DNA of 64,000 nt from Streptomyces sp. NRRL WC-3626 (GTDB taxonomy: Bacteria; Actinomycetota; Actinomycetes; Streptomycetales; Streptomycetaceae): NCBI RefSeq assembly GCF_000718785.1, contig NZ_JOCA01000017.1, positions 1-64,000 of the forward strand, written 5' to 3'. This document shows positions 39,104 to 47,688 of the stretch, piece by piece. The translations under genes were made by a program, and so were the position numbers. Under the pieces are notes generated by a model. The model made no database searches and was not told the DNA's origin. It saw only the letters and a program-made list of their open reading frames with translations. How positions within the stretch are numbered: position 1 is the stretch's first letter; each line of letters begins with the position of its first letter.

Positions 39104-39907
39104 ATGAGCACTCGGGACGGATCGGTATGGGCCAGCGCCGCACCGGCGCCGGCCGTTCTCAGAGCGGGGGCCATACTCGAGGCGCTGGCACAGGCCCGCG
39201 GCCGGACGATGACGCCCGCTCGGCTCGCCGCCGCCGCGGGGGGCATCCCGCGCGCCTCCGTCGTCAACATCTGCGCCGCGCTCCACGACCTCGAGCTGGT
39301 CAGAGCCGTGGACGGCGGATTCGTGCTCGGCCCCGGACTGCTGCGGCTGTCCCAGGCCTACCTCGACGCACTGGACCCGGTGCGGGCCTTCAGGGAGCAG
39401 GTGGGCCGCCTCGGCGACCGGGAGGAGACCCTCCAACTGGCCACCGTGGAGGGCGCGGACGTGGTCTACCTCGCCGTGCACGAGGGCACGGTGCTGATGC
39501 GGCCGACCAGCAGGACGGGCGCGAGACTGCCGGTGACCTGTACGGCGCTGGGCAAGGTGATGCTGGCCGGCCGCACCGACGACGAGGTGCGTGAACTGCT
39601 CGCGGACCGCGTGCCGTTCGAGTCCCGTACGCCCTGGTCGATCACCACCCTCGACACTCTGCTCGCCGAACTGCGCACGGCTCGCGCGGACGGTTACGCG
39701 GTCGACGACCAGGAGACCGCCGAGGGCATCGTGTGCGTCGCGGTCTCCGTCCCCGAAACGGCGACGGACGGCCGCCCCTTCGCCGTGAGCTCGTCCCTGC
39801 TCAAGTCCCAGGCGACGCCCGGCCGGGTGGCCGCGGTCGTCGAACTGATCGGCACCGTCGTCCGCCGCATGGACGGCGGGCGCGAACGGCTTCCCGGCGA
39901 CGCGTGA
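39104..39907 (+). CDS. IclR-family regulator of the deoxyhexose pathway
   Basis: The ATG follows AGGGGAGG. The 267-residue product has a winged helix near 17-65 (AGAILEALAQ, then IPRASVVNICAALHDLELV) and an IclR effector domain with RLPVTCTALGKVMLAG (about 143-158) and a VDDQETAEGIVCVAVSV strand. It is divergent from the FAH hydrolase across a 141-bp gap with a perfect palindrome. A sugar-acid or keto-acid effector is likely but not shown. The frame stays open far upstream, yet only the region from 39104 has protein-like content. Confidence 0.87.
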   Translation: MSTRDGSVWASAAPAPAVLRAGAILEALAQARGRTMTPARLAAAAGGIPRASVVNICAALHDLELVRAVDGGFVLGPGLLRLSQAYLDALDPVRAFREQVGRLGDREETLQLATVEGADVVYLAVHEGTVLMRPTSRTGARLPVTCTALGKVMLAGRTDDEVRELLADRVPFESRTPWSITTLDTLLAELRTARADGYAVDDQETAEGIVCVAVSVPETATDGRPFAVSSSLLKSQATPGRVAAVVELIGTVVRRMDGGRERLPGDA

Positions 39908-40152
39908 CGGCGGATGCGGGACTCCGGGTCCGGCCGGCGGCCGGTTCGGCGCCGGCGTACGGACCGTGCGCGGTCGGGTCGGAGTCCGGCCCGTGCGCCG
40001 GGCCGCCGTCCGACGGCAGGGGCGGCGGGTGTGAAGAGTGCCTCGGTGACGCGTGACCGCGTGCGCCGGCGCAGGGTCCGGCCGCCGGGCCGGGCCGCCG
40101 TCGGGCGGCGGGGCGGAGGGCTTCCTCGGTGGCGTTCGGCCGTGCGCCCGTC
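39908..40152. other. Non-coding convergent gap with degenerate repeats
   Basis: About 245 bp between two convergent genes, extremely GC-rich. A block starting near 39992 (GTGCGCCGGGCCGCCGTC) is loosely repeated about 92 bp later, each followed by a CCTCGGTG-type stretch. Several short GC hairpins could act as terminators, but none stands out. No gene is seen. Confidence 0.4.
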
Positions 40153-41301
40153 TCAAGGGGCGGCCGGTGTACCGGCCTCCGGCAGGTACCGGAGCACCTC
40201 GCCCGCCGCGTGGTCGGCGAACATCGGGCCCGCCGCCTCGGGGTCGCCCGAGCGCAGGACGTCCAGCAGTTCGGCGTGGTGTTCGGCCATCGCCGTCCAG
40301 CCGCCCACATAGCGCGGATCGCCCAGCACGTGCAGCTCCCACAGGCTGGACTCGATCATGCGCCACAGCCTGATCAGCGCCGCGTTGCCGGTGGCCTCGC
40401 AGACATGGCGGTGGAAGGACATGTCGGCGTCCCGGAACGCCCCGATGTCACCCTGGGCCGCCGCCCCGCGCAGCCGCTCGACGTCGTCGGCCAGCAGCCG
40501 GTCGTGCTCGGCGTCCAGAGCGCCCGTCACCCGGCGGGCCGCGTACTCCTCGAACATGACCCGGATGTCCCGCACGTCCTGCGCCTGCCGCTCGGAGATC
40601 CGCGCGACGTACGTGCCCCGGTGCGGCTGTGAGACGACCAGACCCTCGTGCGCCAGCCGCTTGATGGCCTCGCGCGGCGGCGCCTGACTGGTGCCGAACC
40701 GGCGGGCGATGTCCGACTCCACGAGCCGCTGCCCCGGTTCGAGCCGGCCGCTCACGATCCAGCCGCGCAACTGGGCGTAGACATGGTCGGAGAGCAGCTG
40801 ACGCGGGACACGCGCCATGGGGGGCTCGCCCTTCTCCCGCTCCGCCTCCGGACGGTTTTGGGGCGGGCGCGGGGCCCGCGGCCCGGGCAGCCTCGCCTGC
40901 TGCTCCCGCCAGATCCGGGCGACCGTGGACTGCGACAGGTCCAGCGTCTCCGCCAGGGCGCGGGTGGACGGCACCGGCGATCCGCCCCCGGCCTGTTCGA
41001 GTACGCCCGCGATGTGCGCCTCCGCCTGGCGCCGGTCGGTGCTCCGCGGCCGCCCGGAACGCGGGGCGTCCCGCAGCCCCGCCACACCCCCGCCCAGGAA
41101 CCGCTCCCGCCACTTGGCGACCGTGGCGGGACTGAGCCGCAACTGCAGGGCGATCTCCGCGTTGTCCAGCCCCTCGGCACACGCCAGGACGACACGGCTG
41201 CGCGTCCGGAGCGCCCCCGGAGGCCGCTCGGAGAGGGCGACCAGGGCCGCCCGGTCCTCCTCGCTGAGCCGGGGAAACACCGGCGGATCGGGAACGGTCA
41301 T
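40153..41301 (-). CDS. GntR/FCD regulator fused to IS630-transposase-type helix-turn-helix domains
   Basis: The 382-residue product is about 160 residues longer than a normal FCD regulator. Residues about 30-95 (ALRTRSRVVLACAEG, NAEIALQLRLSPATVAKWRERFL, GLRDAPRSGRP) and about 108-135 (STRALAETLDLSQSTVARIW) match the two N-terminal DNA-binding domains of IS630/Tc1-type transposases. From Met162 follows a standard GntR winged helix (DHVYAQLRGWIVSGRLEPGQRLVES to THRGTYV-like wing) and a helical FCD domain with conserved His and Asp residues. No DDE catalytic domain is present. An internal start at 40818 has a weak GAAGG-type site and could give the short form. It is divergent from a GH141-like gene. 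Confidence 0.82.
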   Translation of the reverse strand: MTVPDPPVFPRLSEEDRAALVALSERPPGALRTRSRVVLACAEGLDNAEIALQLRLSPATVAKWRERFLGGGVAGLRDAPRSGRPRSTDRRQAEAHIAGVLEQAGGGSPVPSTRALAETLDLSQSTVARIWREQQARLPGPRAPRPPQNRPEAEREKGEPPMARVPRQLLSDHVYAQLRGWIVSGRLEPGQRLVESDIARRFGTSQAPPREAIKRLAHEGLVVSQPHRGTYVARISERQAQDVRDIRVMFEEYAARRVTGALDAEHDRLLADDVERLRGAAAQGDIGAFRDADMSFHRHVCEATGNAALIRLWRMIESSLWELHVLGDPRYVGGWTAMAEHHAELLDVLRSGDPEAAGPMFADHAAGEVLRYLPEAGTPAAP

Positions 41302-41393
41302 ACCGCCGCCCTTCCAGGGACGTAGGGACTTCTGACTCGGACGGCCTCGGGAGGCCGCCCCGCTGACAGCAATTTATCGTTCACGTCCGCGTA

Positions 41394-41422
41394 TTGACGG
41401 CCCTTCGGGGCGAACCTATTAA
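41394..41422 (+). promoter_or_regulatory. Possible promoter for the second beta-helix gene
   Basis: TTGACG (41394-41399) and TATTAA (41417-41422) are 17 bp apart, about 180 bp before the ATG. A TATCGTT heptamer occurs on both sides, near 41374 and 41424, as a 50-bp-spaced direct repeat that may bind the divergent regulator. The remaining 303-bp gap shows nothing else. Confidence 0.5.
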
Positions 41423-41604
41423 CTATCGTTGCTCGATCAGTGACCCACTAGTCTGCGTGCGACGGCGTCGGGATCGAGCGTGAGCTCTCCGGGCGCGTGG
41501 GCCGGTGCGCCGGTCGTCGCGAACGACGACCGGCCGGTTCCGGAATTCCGGCCACGTGAAGACGCCCGACCCGACAACACACCCGTCCGCGGCAAGGAGG
41601 CCCC

Positions 41605-43482
41605 ATGCCCTTCACCCCCGTACGAAGAAGAACAAGACTTCCGCTGCTCCTCGCGGCCGGCGCCCTGCTGGTCGGCGGGACGGCGCTGGACGTCCCGGAC
41701 GCGAAGGCGGACGCGGCCCACTGCAAGGCGACCGAACTCTTCGTGGCCCCCGACGGCAGCGACGGGGCCAAGGGCACCAGGAGCCGCCCCTTCAGGACCG
41801 TCGAGAAGGCCCGGGACCACATCCGCGACAAGGGCCTCAACCGCCCCGGCCGGATGCGCTGCGACATCCACGTCAACCTGCGCGCCGGCGACTACCCCCT
41901 GAGCCGCACCGTCGACCTCGACGACCGCGACTCCGGCAGCGGCGGACACCGGGTCGTCTACCGCTCCTACGACGGCCCGGGCAAGGCCCGCGTGACCGGC
42001 GCCGAGCCCGTCACCGGCTGGACCGAGTACAAGGACGGCATCTACCGCGCCGACGTCGGCACCGACCAGCCCTTCTACACCCTGTTCGAGGACGGGAAGC
42101 GCGCCACCACCGCCCGCTATCCCAACCGAGGCTCCGACGACACCTGGTCCCCGTACCTGACCTCCGTACTCTCCGAACCGGAGAAGGAGGCCGTCCACCA
42201 GTGGCTCTACTCCAACCCCGGTGAGTGGGACGCGGACTGGAACCTCGACAACGCCCAGGTGGTGATCTGGTCCGGCGGAAGCTGGAGCTGGTTCACCGAC
42301 ACCGTCCCGATCCGGGACTGGAACGCGGCGAAGAACCAGATGACGCTCAAGCACTGGACCCGCTACGCGCTCATCAACTCCCGCGGCGGCTCACGCTACT
42401 TCCTGCAGAACTCCCTGGACTTCCTGGACCAGGCCGGCGAGTACTACATGGACTTCGAGAAGGGACAGCTGTACTATAAGCCGAAGGGTGACATCGACGA
42501 CGTCACCGTGCTGCGTCCCACGGTGAAGACGCTGTTCAACCTGGCCGGGGCCGGCCCCGACCGGCGCGTCGAGGACATCACCCTCGACGGACTCGCCCTG
42601 CAGTACAGCGACTTCGTCGACTGGTACCGCTCGGGCTGGATCAGCGACGGCGACTCGGGCGACCGGCACAAGTACCCGGAGTACGACCGCCAGATCGAGA
42701 TGCCCCGCAACCGCTTCGGCGCCGTCACGGTCACCAACAGCGAGGACGTCACCCTCTCCCGGCTGCACATGTCGGACACCGGCTACCACGCCGTCTACGC
42801 CCTGTTCGCCAACGACGGGCTGACCGTCCGCGACAGCCTGCTGGAGAACATCGGCGGCGACGGCATCAAGGTCGAGGGTCCCTACCCGGGTGAGGGCAAC
42901 ACCTCCAACGGCCATCTGCTGACCAACAACTACATCACCCACTACGGTGAGCTGGTCCCCGGTGACGCCTCCGGCATCGAGCTGATGAACACCGGCCACA
43001 ACACGGTCAGTCACAGCCACATCAAGCACAGCGCCCGCTACGGCGTCAGCCTCGAGGTCCGCCCCGAGGTAGCCCCCGACGACAACTACGCCCGCGACAA
43101 CACCTTCGAGTATCTGCGCATCGACGAAGCCGGCCTGGACAGCGGCGACATGGGCGCCTTCTACACCTACGGCGTCAGCAACGTCGAACCGCACACGGTC
43201 GACAACCGTGTGCGCCAGGTCGTCATCGGCGACGTCATCCCCGACGCGTCGATGCCGGACAGCGGCACGCGCGGCATCCACATGGACGCCGGCGGCTGCG
43301 GCTTCGCCTTCGAGGACATCGAGGTCGGTAAGACCACCGACCAGTCGTACCAGAGCTACCAGTGCAACACCGTGGAGAACGCCAACTGGGAGGACGGCTA
43401 CGACAAGTCCCGTATGGAGTACGACAGGATCGGCGTCACCGCCGGCTTCCCGTACCCCCTGCCGGAGGGCGACACCCAGTGA
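41605..43482 (+). CDS. Secreted right-handed beta-helix protein, GH141-like, second copy
   Basis: AAGGAGG precedes the ATG. A basic start (RRRTR) and hydrophobic core (LPLLLAAGALLVGGTAL) make a Sec signal of about 35 residues. Mature residues open with TELFVAPDGSDGAKGTRSRPFRTV and continue with an insert domain, then helix coils near 320-520: ITLDGLALQYSDF, VTLSRLHMSDTGYHAVY, LTVRDSLLENIGGDGIKVEG, NTVSHSHIKHSARYGV. This is the same architecture as the protein at 25288, though shorter (625 against 883). GH141 alpha-L-fucosidase or xylanase activity is possible. It is followed by a strong terminator and stands opposite the fusion regulator, so it is probably a single-gene unit of the deoxyhexose regulon. 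Confidence 0.76.
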   Translation: MPFTPVRRRTRLPLLLAAGALLVGGTALDVPDAKADAAHCKATELFVAPDGSDGAKGTRSRPFRTVEKARDHIRDKGLNRPGRMRCDIHVNLRAGDYPLSRTVDLDDRDSGSGGHRVVYRSYDGPGKARVTGAEPVTGWTEYKDGIYRADVGTDQPFYTLFEDGKRATTARYPNRGSDDTWSPYLTSVLSEPEKEAVHQWLYSNPGEWDADWNLDNAQVVIWSGGSWSWFTDTVPIRDWNAAKNQMTLKHWTRYALINSRGGSRYFLQNSLDFLDQAGEYYMDFEKGQLYYKPKGDIDDVTVLRPTVKTLFNLAGAGPDRRVEDITLDGLALQYSDFVDWYRSGWISDGDSGDRHKYPEYDRQIEMPRNRFGAVTVTNSEDVTLSRLHMSDTGYHAVYALFANDGLTVRDSLLENIGGDGIKVEGPYPGEGNTSNGHLLTNNYITHYGELVPGDASGIELMNTGHNTVSHSHIKHSARYGVSLEVRPEVAPDDNYARDNTFEYLRIDEAGLDSGDMGAFYTYGVSNVEPHTVDNRVRQVVIGDVIPDASMPDSGTRGIHMDAGGCGFAFEDIEVGKTTDQSYQSYQCNTVENANWEDGYDKSRMEYDRIGVTAGFPYPLPEGDTQ

Positions 43483-43498
43483 CGGGTGACTGACCCGG

Positions 43499-43536
43499 CC
43501 GGTCGTCGCGGCGCCGAACGGCGCCGCGACGACCGG
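43499..43536 (+). terminator. Strong terminator after the second beta-helix gene
   Basis: CCGGTCGTCGCGGCGCC and GGCGCCGCGACGACCGG are perfect 17-bp arms with a GAAC tetraloop, 17 bp past the stop. The rest of the gap to 43688 shows nothing else. Confidence 0.92.
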
Positions 43537-43688
43537 CTGTTCGGGAAGAGGCGCGCACCCAGCGGCCGCGGCCGGTCGGCCGGATCCCGCGGCGGCCGAG
43601 GGTCGTGCGCCGCGACGACGACGCTCGCATCCGGCTCATGCCGACAGCGGCGGTACCCGCGTGTCCTCCCGATCTCCGCTGCGGGATC

Positions 43689-44126
43689 ATGACGACCATG
43701 GCTCTCCCCCCGGCACCCCGCCCTCGCTCGGACACCACTGCGGCACGGACCCGTGCCACGGCGGCCGTGGCCGCGCTCGTGACCGTCGGCGCGGGGCTGG
43801 GCCTGCGGGCCGTGACGACGGGGGACGTGGCGAAATACGGAGGTGACGCCCTCTACACCCTGCTGATCCTCAGCCTGGTCGTCCTGGCGGCACCGAGGGC
43901 GACGCCCCTCAAGGCCGCCGGTGTCGCGCTGGCCGTCAGCTGGGGCGTCGAGTTCCTGCAACTCAGCGGCCTGGCGGCGGACCTCTCCCGGCACAGCACC
44001 GCGGCCCGCCTGATCCTCGGGTCCACCTTCAACGCACCCGACCTGTTCTGGTACGTGATCGGCGCGATCGCCGGCGGGCTCGTCATGGCCGCCTCCGCCC
44101 GGCATGCGGGCGGACGCCGCGCATAG
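43689..44126 (+). CDS. DUF2809 family membrane protein
   Basis: The ATG at 43689 gives a 145-residue protein; another ATG three codons on is possible, and no strong ribosome-binding site is seen. Four hydrophobic segments lie at about 24-44, 53-72, 75-93 and 115-134. The motif ALAVSWGVEFLQLSG with RLILGSTFNAPDLFWYVIGA is characteristic of DUF2809 proteins, a family of small VanZ-like membrane proteins of unknown function. No link to the flanking sugar genes is evident. Confidence 0.75.
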   Translation: MTTMALPPAPRPRSDTTAARTRATAAVAALVTVGAGLGLRAVTTGDVAKYGGDALYTLLILSLVVLAAPRATPLKAAGVALAVSWGVEFLQLSGLAADLSRHSTAARLILGSTFNAPDLFWYVIGAIAGGLVMAASARHAGGRRA

Positions 44127-44138
44127 CACGCTGGTGCC

Positions 44139-44360
44139 ATGGCGAACGACCGGTCGATCGTGATCTACCCACCCGGCGAGGACGGCGGCCGGCGCGTCCG
44201 CGCGGGCGAGCGGTTCCTGGGCATGGCGTACGGACCACTGGACGTCGTGGAGTTCCTGCGCCTGGCGGGCCTGGACGACGCCGACGACGACTGGCTGCGC
44301 CGCTCCGAGCAGGTGGAATGGCGAGGCGGCGGCCCGGACACATGGAAGACCCGCACCTGA
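44139..44360 (+). CDS. Small conserved hypothetical protein
   Basis: The 73-residue product starts 12 bp after the DUF2809 stop. It is acidic and soluble, with SIVIYPPGEDGGRRVRAGERFLGMAYG, then DVVEFLRLAGLDDADDDWLRRSEQVEWRGGGPDTW. The pattern (YPP, GxAYGxxDVVEFLRxAGL, IEWRGGG) recurs in small streptomycete proteins as I remember them, but no function is known. Start and frame are supported by GC-rich third positions and a plausible fold. Confidence 0.7.
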   Translation: MANDRSIVIYPPGEDGGRRVRAGERFLGMAYGPLDVVEFLRLAGLDDADDDWLRRSEQVEWRGGGPDTWKTRT

Positions 44361-44379
44361 GCGAAGGGGGCCCGGCCGG

Positions 44380-44409
44380 CCCTGGCGAGGCACTGCGGCC
44401 CCGCCAGGG
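44380..44409. terminator. Possible terminator between convergent small genes
   Basis: CCCTGGCG (44380-44387) and CGCCAGGG (44402-44409) are perfect 8-bp arms with a 14-nt loop, just before the end of the SapA-like gene. Confidence 0.55.
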
Positions 44410-44416
44410 GACGGGG

Positions 44417-44866
44417 TCAGCGGGTGAAGGTGACCCGGTGTTCCTTCAGGGACCCGCAGTTGGAGCCGTACACCTGGACGTACACGTTGTTGATGCTGCC
44501 GCCCCAGTCCACGCAGTGGCCCTTGCCGTAGACGTAGACCGGTCCCGCGTACGACGTGAAGCGGCCCGCGTCCTGGGCGTTCTCGTCGGTGTCGGTGACA
44601 TAGATCCACGCGGACATGTCAAGCCTGGTGCCGGGGTTGGTGCGGATGGTCGCGACGCAGTTCTCCCCGTTGGCGGCGTTGTACGTCAGGTAGACGGTGC
44701 CGAGGGAGCCGACGGCCGCCGAGTTCACGGTCTTGTAGGCGCTCCCGCAGACCTTCTGCGGTGTGGTGTTGGGTGCGGCCGAGGCCGGCGACGCCAGGGC
44801 GGTGGTGGCCCCCAACGACAGGGCGGCCATGGCGGAGGCGGCCAGGACGGAACGGCTGAGTCTCAT
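44417..44866 (-). CDS. Secreted SapA-like (spore-associated protein A family) protein
   Basis: AAGGGGGA precedes the ATG. A 31-residue signal peptide (core VLAASAMAALSLGATTALA, end ASA) is followed by a mature protein of about 118 residues with four cysteines: VCGSAYKTVNSAAVG, GTVYLTYNAANGENCVATIRT, SYAGPVYVYGKGHCVDWGGSI and VYGSNCG. The spacing CG-x-Y-x-VNS to GxNC to YAGPV-Y to CVDWGG matches the family named for the S. coelicolor spore-associated protein SapA. It is exported and probably disulphide-bonded, on the spore or cell surface; its role is unknown. It is a single leftward gene. Confidence 0.75.
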   Translation of the reverse strand: MRLSRSVLAASAMAALSLGATTALASPASAAPNTTPQKVCGSAYKTVNSAAVGSLGTVYLTYNAANGENCVATIRTNPGTRLDMSAWIYVTDTDENAQDAGRFTSYAGPVYVYGKGHCVDWGGSINNVYVQVYGSNCGSLKEHRVTFTR

Positions 44867-45066
44867 ATTTCCCCCTTGCGGCTCTTGGAGCGGTTGCTCC
44901 TGACTGGTGTGACCCGCGGCCCGCGCGAATGGTTGTGCCGTGTTCGGCGGCGAATGCCGGGTCCACGTCACGTGGGGGTTTTCGCCGGGTGTGTCACAGC
45001 CGGGGCCCCGGTCCGGTCTCAGTGAGTGCACAGCCTTTCGGAACCACCGCGCTGAAGGAGTACACA

Positions 45067-46017
45067 TTGAGTGACAGCATTCTGGAACCCGCCGCCCGCG
45101 CGTTCGCCGACGCCGCCGCCGAGCCGCCGCTCCTGTACGAGCGCGGCGTCGAAGGCGCCCGCAAGCTGCTCGACGACGTGCAGGCGCAGCCCGTCGAGAA
45201 GCCCGACGTGGACGAGAAATGGCTCACCGTCCCCGCCGGGGCGGGCGACGTACGGGTGCGGGTCGTCAGGCCCGCCGGGAGTACCGGTGTCCTGCCCGTG
45301 ATCCTCTACGTGCACGGCGGCGGCTGGATCCTCGGCAACGCCGGCACCCACGACCGGCTGGTGCGTGAACTGGCCGTCGGCGCGAAGGCCGCCCTCGTCT
45401 TCGTCGAGTACGACCGCTCCCCGGAGGCGAAGTACCCCGTCGCGCTGGAGCAGGCGTACGCCACCGCGCGGTGGATCACCGTCCACGGCGCCGAAGAGGA
45501 CCTCGACGCCTCCCGGCTCGTCGTCGCGGGCGACTCCGTCGGCGGCAACATGGCCGCCGCCCTCACCCATCTGGCCAAGCAGCGCGGCGACGTGACCTTC
45601 CTGCACCAGTCGCTGTACTACCCCGTCACCGACGCGGCCCAGGACACCGGGAGCTACCGCACCTTCGCCGACGGCCCCCACCTCACGGCGAAGGCCATGG
45701 AGTGGTTCTGGGACGCCTACACCACCGACCCTGCCGAGCGCGCCCGGATCACCGTCTCCCCGCTGCGCGCGACGCCGGACGACCTGAGGGGTCTGCCGCC
45801 GGCGTTCGTCGTCGTCGACGAGAACGACGTACTGCGCGACGAGGGCGAGGCCTACGCCCGCAAGCTCCTCGAGGCCGGTGTGCCGACCACGAGCATCCGC
45901 TACAACGCCACGCTGCACGACTTCATGATGCTGAACCCGGTCCGCGGCACCCAGGCCTCGACCGCGGCGATCGAGCAGGCCGTCCACGTCCTGCGCACAG
46001 CCCTGCGAACCGGCTGA
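45067..46017 (+). CDS. Alpha/beta hydrolase of the hormone-sensitive-lipase family
   Basis: TTG at 45067 is chosen because GAAGGAG stands 8 bases upstream and a 316-residue product of family length results. The oxyanion motif HGGGW lies near 83-87, the nucleophile Ser in GDSVGG (about 154-159), the Asp in VVDENDVLRDEG (about 253-264) and the His in ATLHDFMML (about 281-289). It hydrolyses a carboxylic ester, probably small acyl chains, in the cytoplasm; no signal peptide is seen. It is followed after 62 bp by another alpha/beta hydrolase. Confidence 0.85.
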   Translation: MSDSILEPAARAFADAAAEPPLLYERGVEGARKLLDDVQAQPVEKPDVDEKWLTVPAGAGDVRVRVVRPAGSTGVLPVILYVHGGGWILGNAGTHDRLVRELAVGAKAALVFVEYDRSPEAKYPVALEQAYATARWITVHGAEEDLDASRLVVAGDSVGGNMAAALTHLAKQRGDVTFLHQSLYYPVTDAAQDTGSYRTFADGPHLTAKAMEWFWDAYTTDPAERARITVSPLRATPDDLRGLPPAFVVVDENDVLRDEGEAYARKLLEAGVPTTSIRYNATLHDFMMLNPVRGTQASTAAIEQAVHVLRTALRTG

Positions 46018-46078
46018 CCGACCCGTCACCACCGGTCGGCACCCGTCACCACCCGACAACACCAGGAAGGCCACTCCC

Positions 46079-46798
46079 ATGAGTGCACAGCAGCCCACCA
46101 TCGTCCTCGTCCACGGCGCCTTCGCGGACTCCTCCAGCTGGAACGGCGTCGTCGACGCCCTTCAGTCGCACGGCCACCGGGTCGTGGCCGCGAGCAACCC
46201 GCTGCGCGGACTGTCCACCGACGCCGAGTACGTCAGGCAGCTCGTCGCCTCCGTCGACGGACCGGTCGTCCTCGCCGGACACTCCTATGGCGGCGCCGTC
46301 ATCAGCAACGCGGCGAAGGGACTCGCCAACGTCAAGGCCCTCGTCTACGTCGCCGCCTTCATCCCCGACGAGGGCGAGAGCGCCCTCACCCTGGCGGCCA
46401 AGTTCCCCGGCAGCACCCTCGGGGAGGCGCTGCGCCCGGTACCGGTCACGCTGCCGGACGGCAGCCAGGTCACGGACCTCTACATCGAACAGGGCACGTT
46501 CCACCAGCAGTTCGCCGCCGACGTCCCCGAGAGGACCGCGGAGGTCATGGCCGCGACGCAGCGGCCCGTGACCGACGCCGCGCTGGCCGAGAGCGCCGCC
46601 GCCCCGGCGTGGCTGGACATCCCCTCGTGGGTCCTCGTGGCCACCGAGGACCGGAACATCCCGCCGCAGACGCAGACCTTCATGGCCGAACGCGCGCGGG
46701 CCAAGGTCGTGAGCGTCACCGCCTCCCACGCGGTGAGCGTCTCGCACCCCGGCGACGTGGCGCGCCTGATCGACGAGGCCGCGCGGGCCGCCGCCTGA
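46079..46798 (+). CDS. Alpha/beta hydrolase (EstC/salicylate-esterase-like group)
   Basis: GGAAGG precedes the ATG. The 239-residue product begins IVLVHGAFADSSSWNGV, has the nucleophile elbow GHSYGG (about 67-72), LVYVAAFIPDEGES, and a late ASHAVSVSHP with the catalytic His. This is the small alpha/beta hydrolase branch common in actinobacteria, related to plant salicylate esterases and often annotated as alpha/beta hydrolase without a known substrate. It probably forms an operon with the preceding esterase and perhaps the following small membrane protein. Confidence 0.85.
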   Translation: MSAQQPTIVLVHGAFADSSSWNGVVDALQSHGHRVVAASNPLRGLSTDAEYVRQLVASVDGPVVLAGHSYGGAVISNAAKGLANVKALVYVAAFIPDEGESALTLAAKFPGSTLGEALRPVPVTLPDGSQVTDLYIEQGTFHQQFAADVPERTAEVMAATQRPVTDAALAESAAAPAWLDIPSWVLVATEDRNIPPQTQTFMAERARAKVVSVTASHAVSVSHPGDVARLIDEAARAAA

Positions 46799-46830
46799 GG
46801 ACCGGAACGCCGTCACCCCGGAGGGACTCC

Positions 46831-47172
46831 ATGGACCCGGACAAGCAAGCCGCTCGCGGCCTGGCCGACCTCGAGGCCTACCTCTACCGGGAGGCGCATC
46901 TCGGCGCCGCCCGGCGGCGGGTCGCCGCGTTCACCTCACGGGCGGACGGGCTGACCCGTGAGCAGTGCGGCGACATAGAGCGCTGGTATCTCGACGAACA
47001 GCGTCATGTGGCCCGCATGGTGACCCAGCACATCGCCGAAACCATCAGCACGGCCGAGGAACACCACCGCGTCCGGTTCGGACGCTGGCTGCGCGGCACG
47101 CTCACGGCCATGACGCTGATCACCGTCGCCATGGCCGTGTGCGCGGTCGTGGCGGTGGGCATCGTGGCCTGA
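46831..47172 (+). CDS. Small tail-anchored membrane protein of unknown function
   Basis: GGAGG precedes the ATG by six bases. The 113-residue product has a helical, charged N-terminal region of about 85 residues (AARGLADLEAYLYREAHLGAARRRV, REQCGDIERWYLDEQRHVARMVTQH) and one C-terminal membrane helix (TAMTLITVAMAVCAVVAVGIV), so it is anchored by its tail with the bulk in the cytoplasm. I recognise no family. It may be cotranscribed with the two hydrolases. Confidence 0.65.
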   Translation: MDPDKQAARGLADLEAYLYREAHLGAARRRVAAFTSRADGLTREQCGDIERWYLDEQRHVARMVTQHIAETISTAEEHHRVRFGRWLRGTLTAMTLITVAMAVCAVVAVGIVA

Positions 47173-47196
47173 ACACCGCTCCCGGGCGGCCGGCGG

Positions 47197-47688
47197 TCAC
47201 CGTGCGTACCGGCGGATCCGGTAACCCGGCCCGGACGCGGAGACCCGCGGGCCCCCGTCCTCGACGACCTGCCACCCCGCGTCCAGTGCGGGGGCGTAGG
47301 TGTCGCCGTCCACCGCCACGTCGACCTCGGTCACCGAGAGCGTCGTGGCGTACGGCAGGGCGGCGCGGTAGATCTCGCCGCCGCCGATCACCCACACCGT
47401 GGTCGCGGAAGCCTCCGCCGCGAGCCCGATCGCCCGGGCGACCGAATCGGCGCGCTCCGCACCCTCCGCGGACCAGCCCGGATCACGCGTCAGCACGATG
47501 TTGCGCCTGCCGGGGAGCGGGCGGAAGCGCGCGGGCAGCGAATCCCAGGTCCTGCGCCCCATCACCACCGGATGCCCGAGCGTGACCGCCTTGAAGTGCG
47601 CCATGTCCTCGGGGAGCCGCCAGGGGATGCCGTCGTCCGCGCCGATCACACCGTCCGGGGTCTGCGCCCAGATCAGCCCGACGTTCAC
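47197..47688 (-). CDS. folA: Dihydrofolate reductase
   Basis: GTG at 47688 overlaps the thyA stop (GTGTGA). The 163-residue protein has the full DHFR pattern: [30 protein letters not shown], with the active-site Asp/Glu in the PEDMAHF helix, [21 protein letters not shown] and [13 protein letters not shown]. It reduces dihydrofolate with NADPH, regenerating the tetrahydrofolate used up by ThyA, encoded directly upstream. The C-terminus GYRIRRYAR is typical. Confidence 0.95.
   Translation of the reverse strand: MNVGLIWAQTPDGVIGADDGIPWRLPEDMAHFKAVTLGHPVVMGRRTWDSLPARFRPLPGRRNIVLTRDPGWSAEGAERADSVARAIGLAAEASATTVWVIGGGEIYRAALPYATTLSVTEVDVAVDGDTYAPALDAGWQVVEDGGPRVSASGPGYRIRRYAR

Noticed and set aside
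40820..41301. Active IS630 insertion
   Set aside because: Only the helix-turn-helix part is present; there is no DDE domain, no terminal inverted repeats and no TA duplication that I can see. It is part of a regulator.
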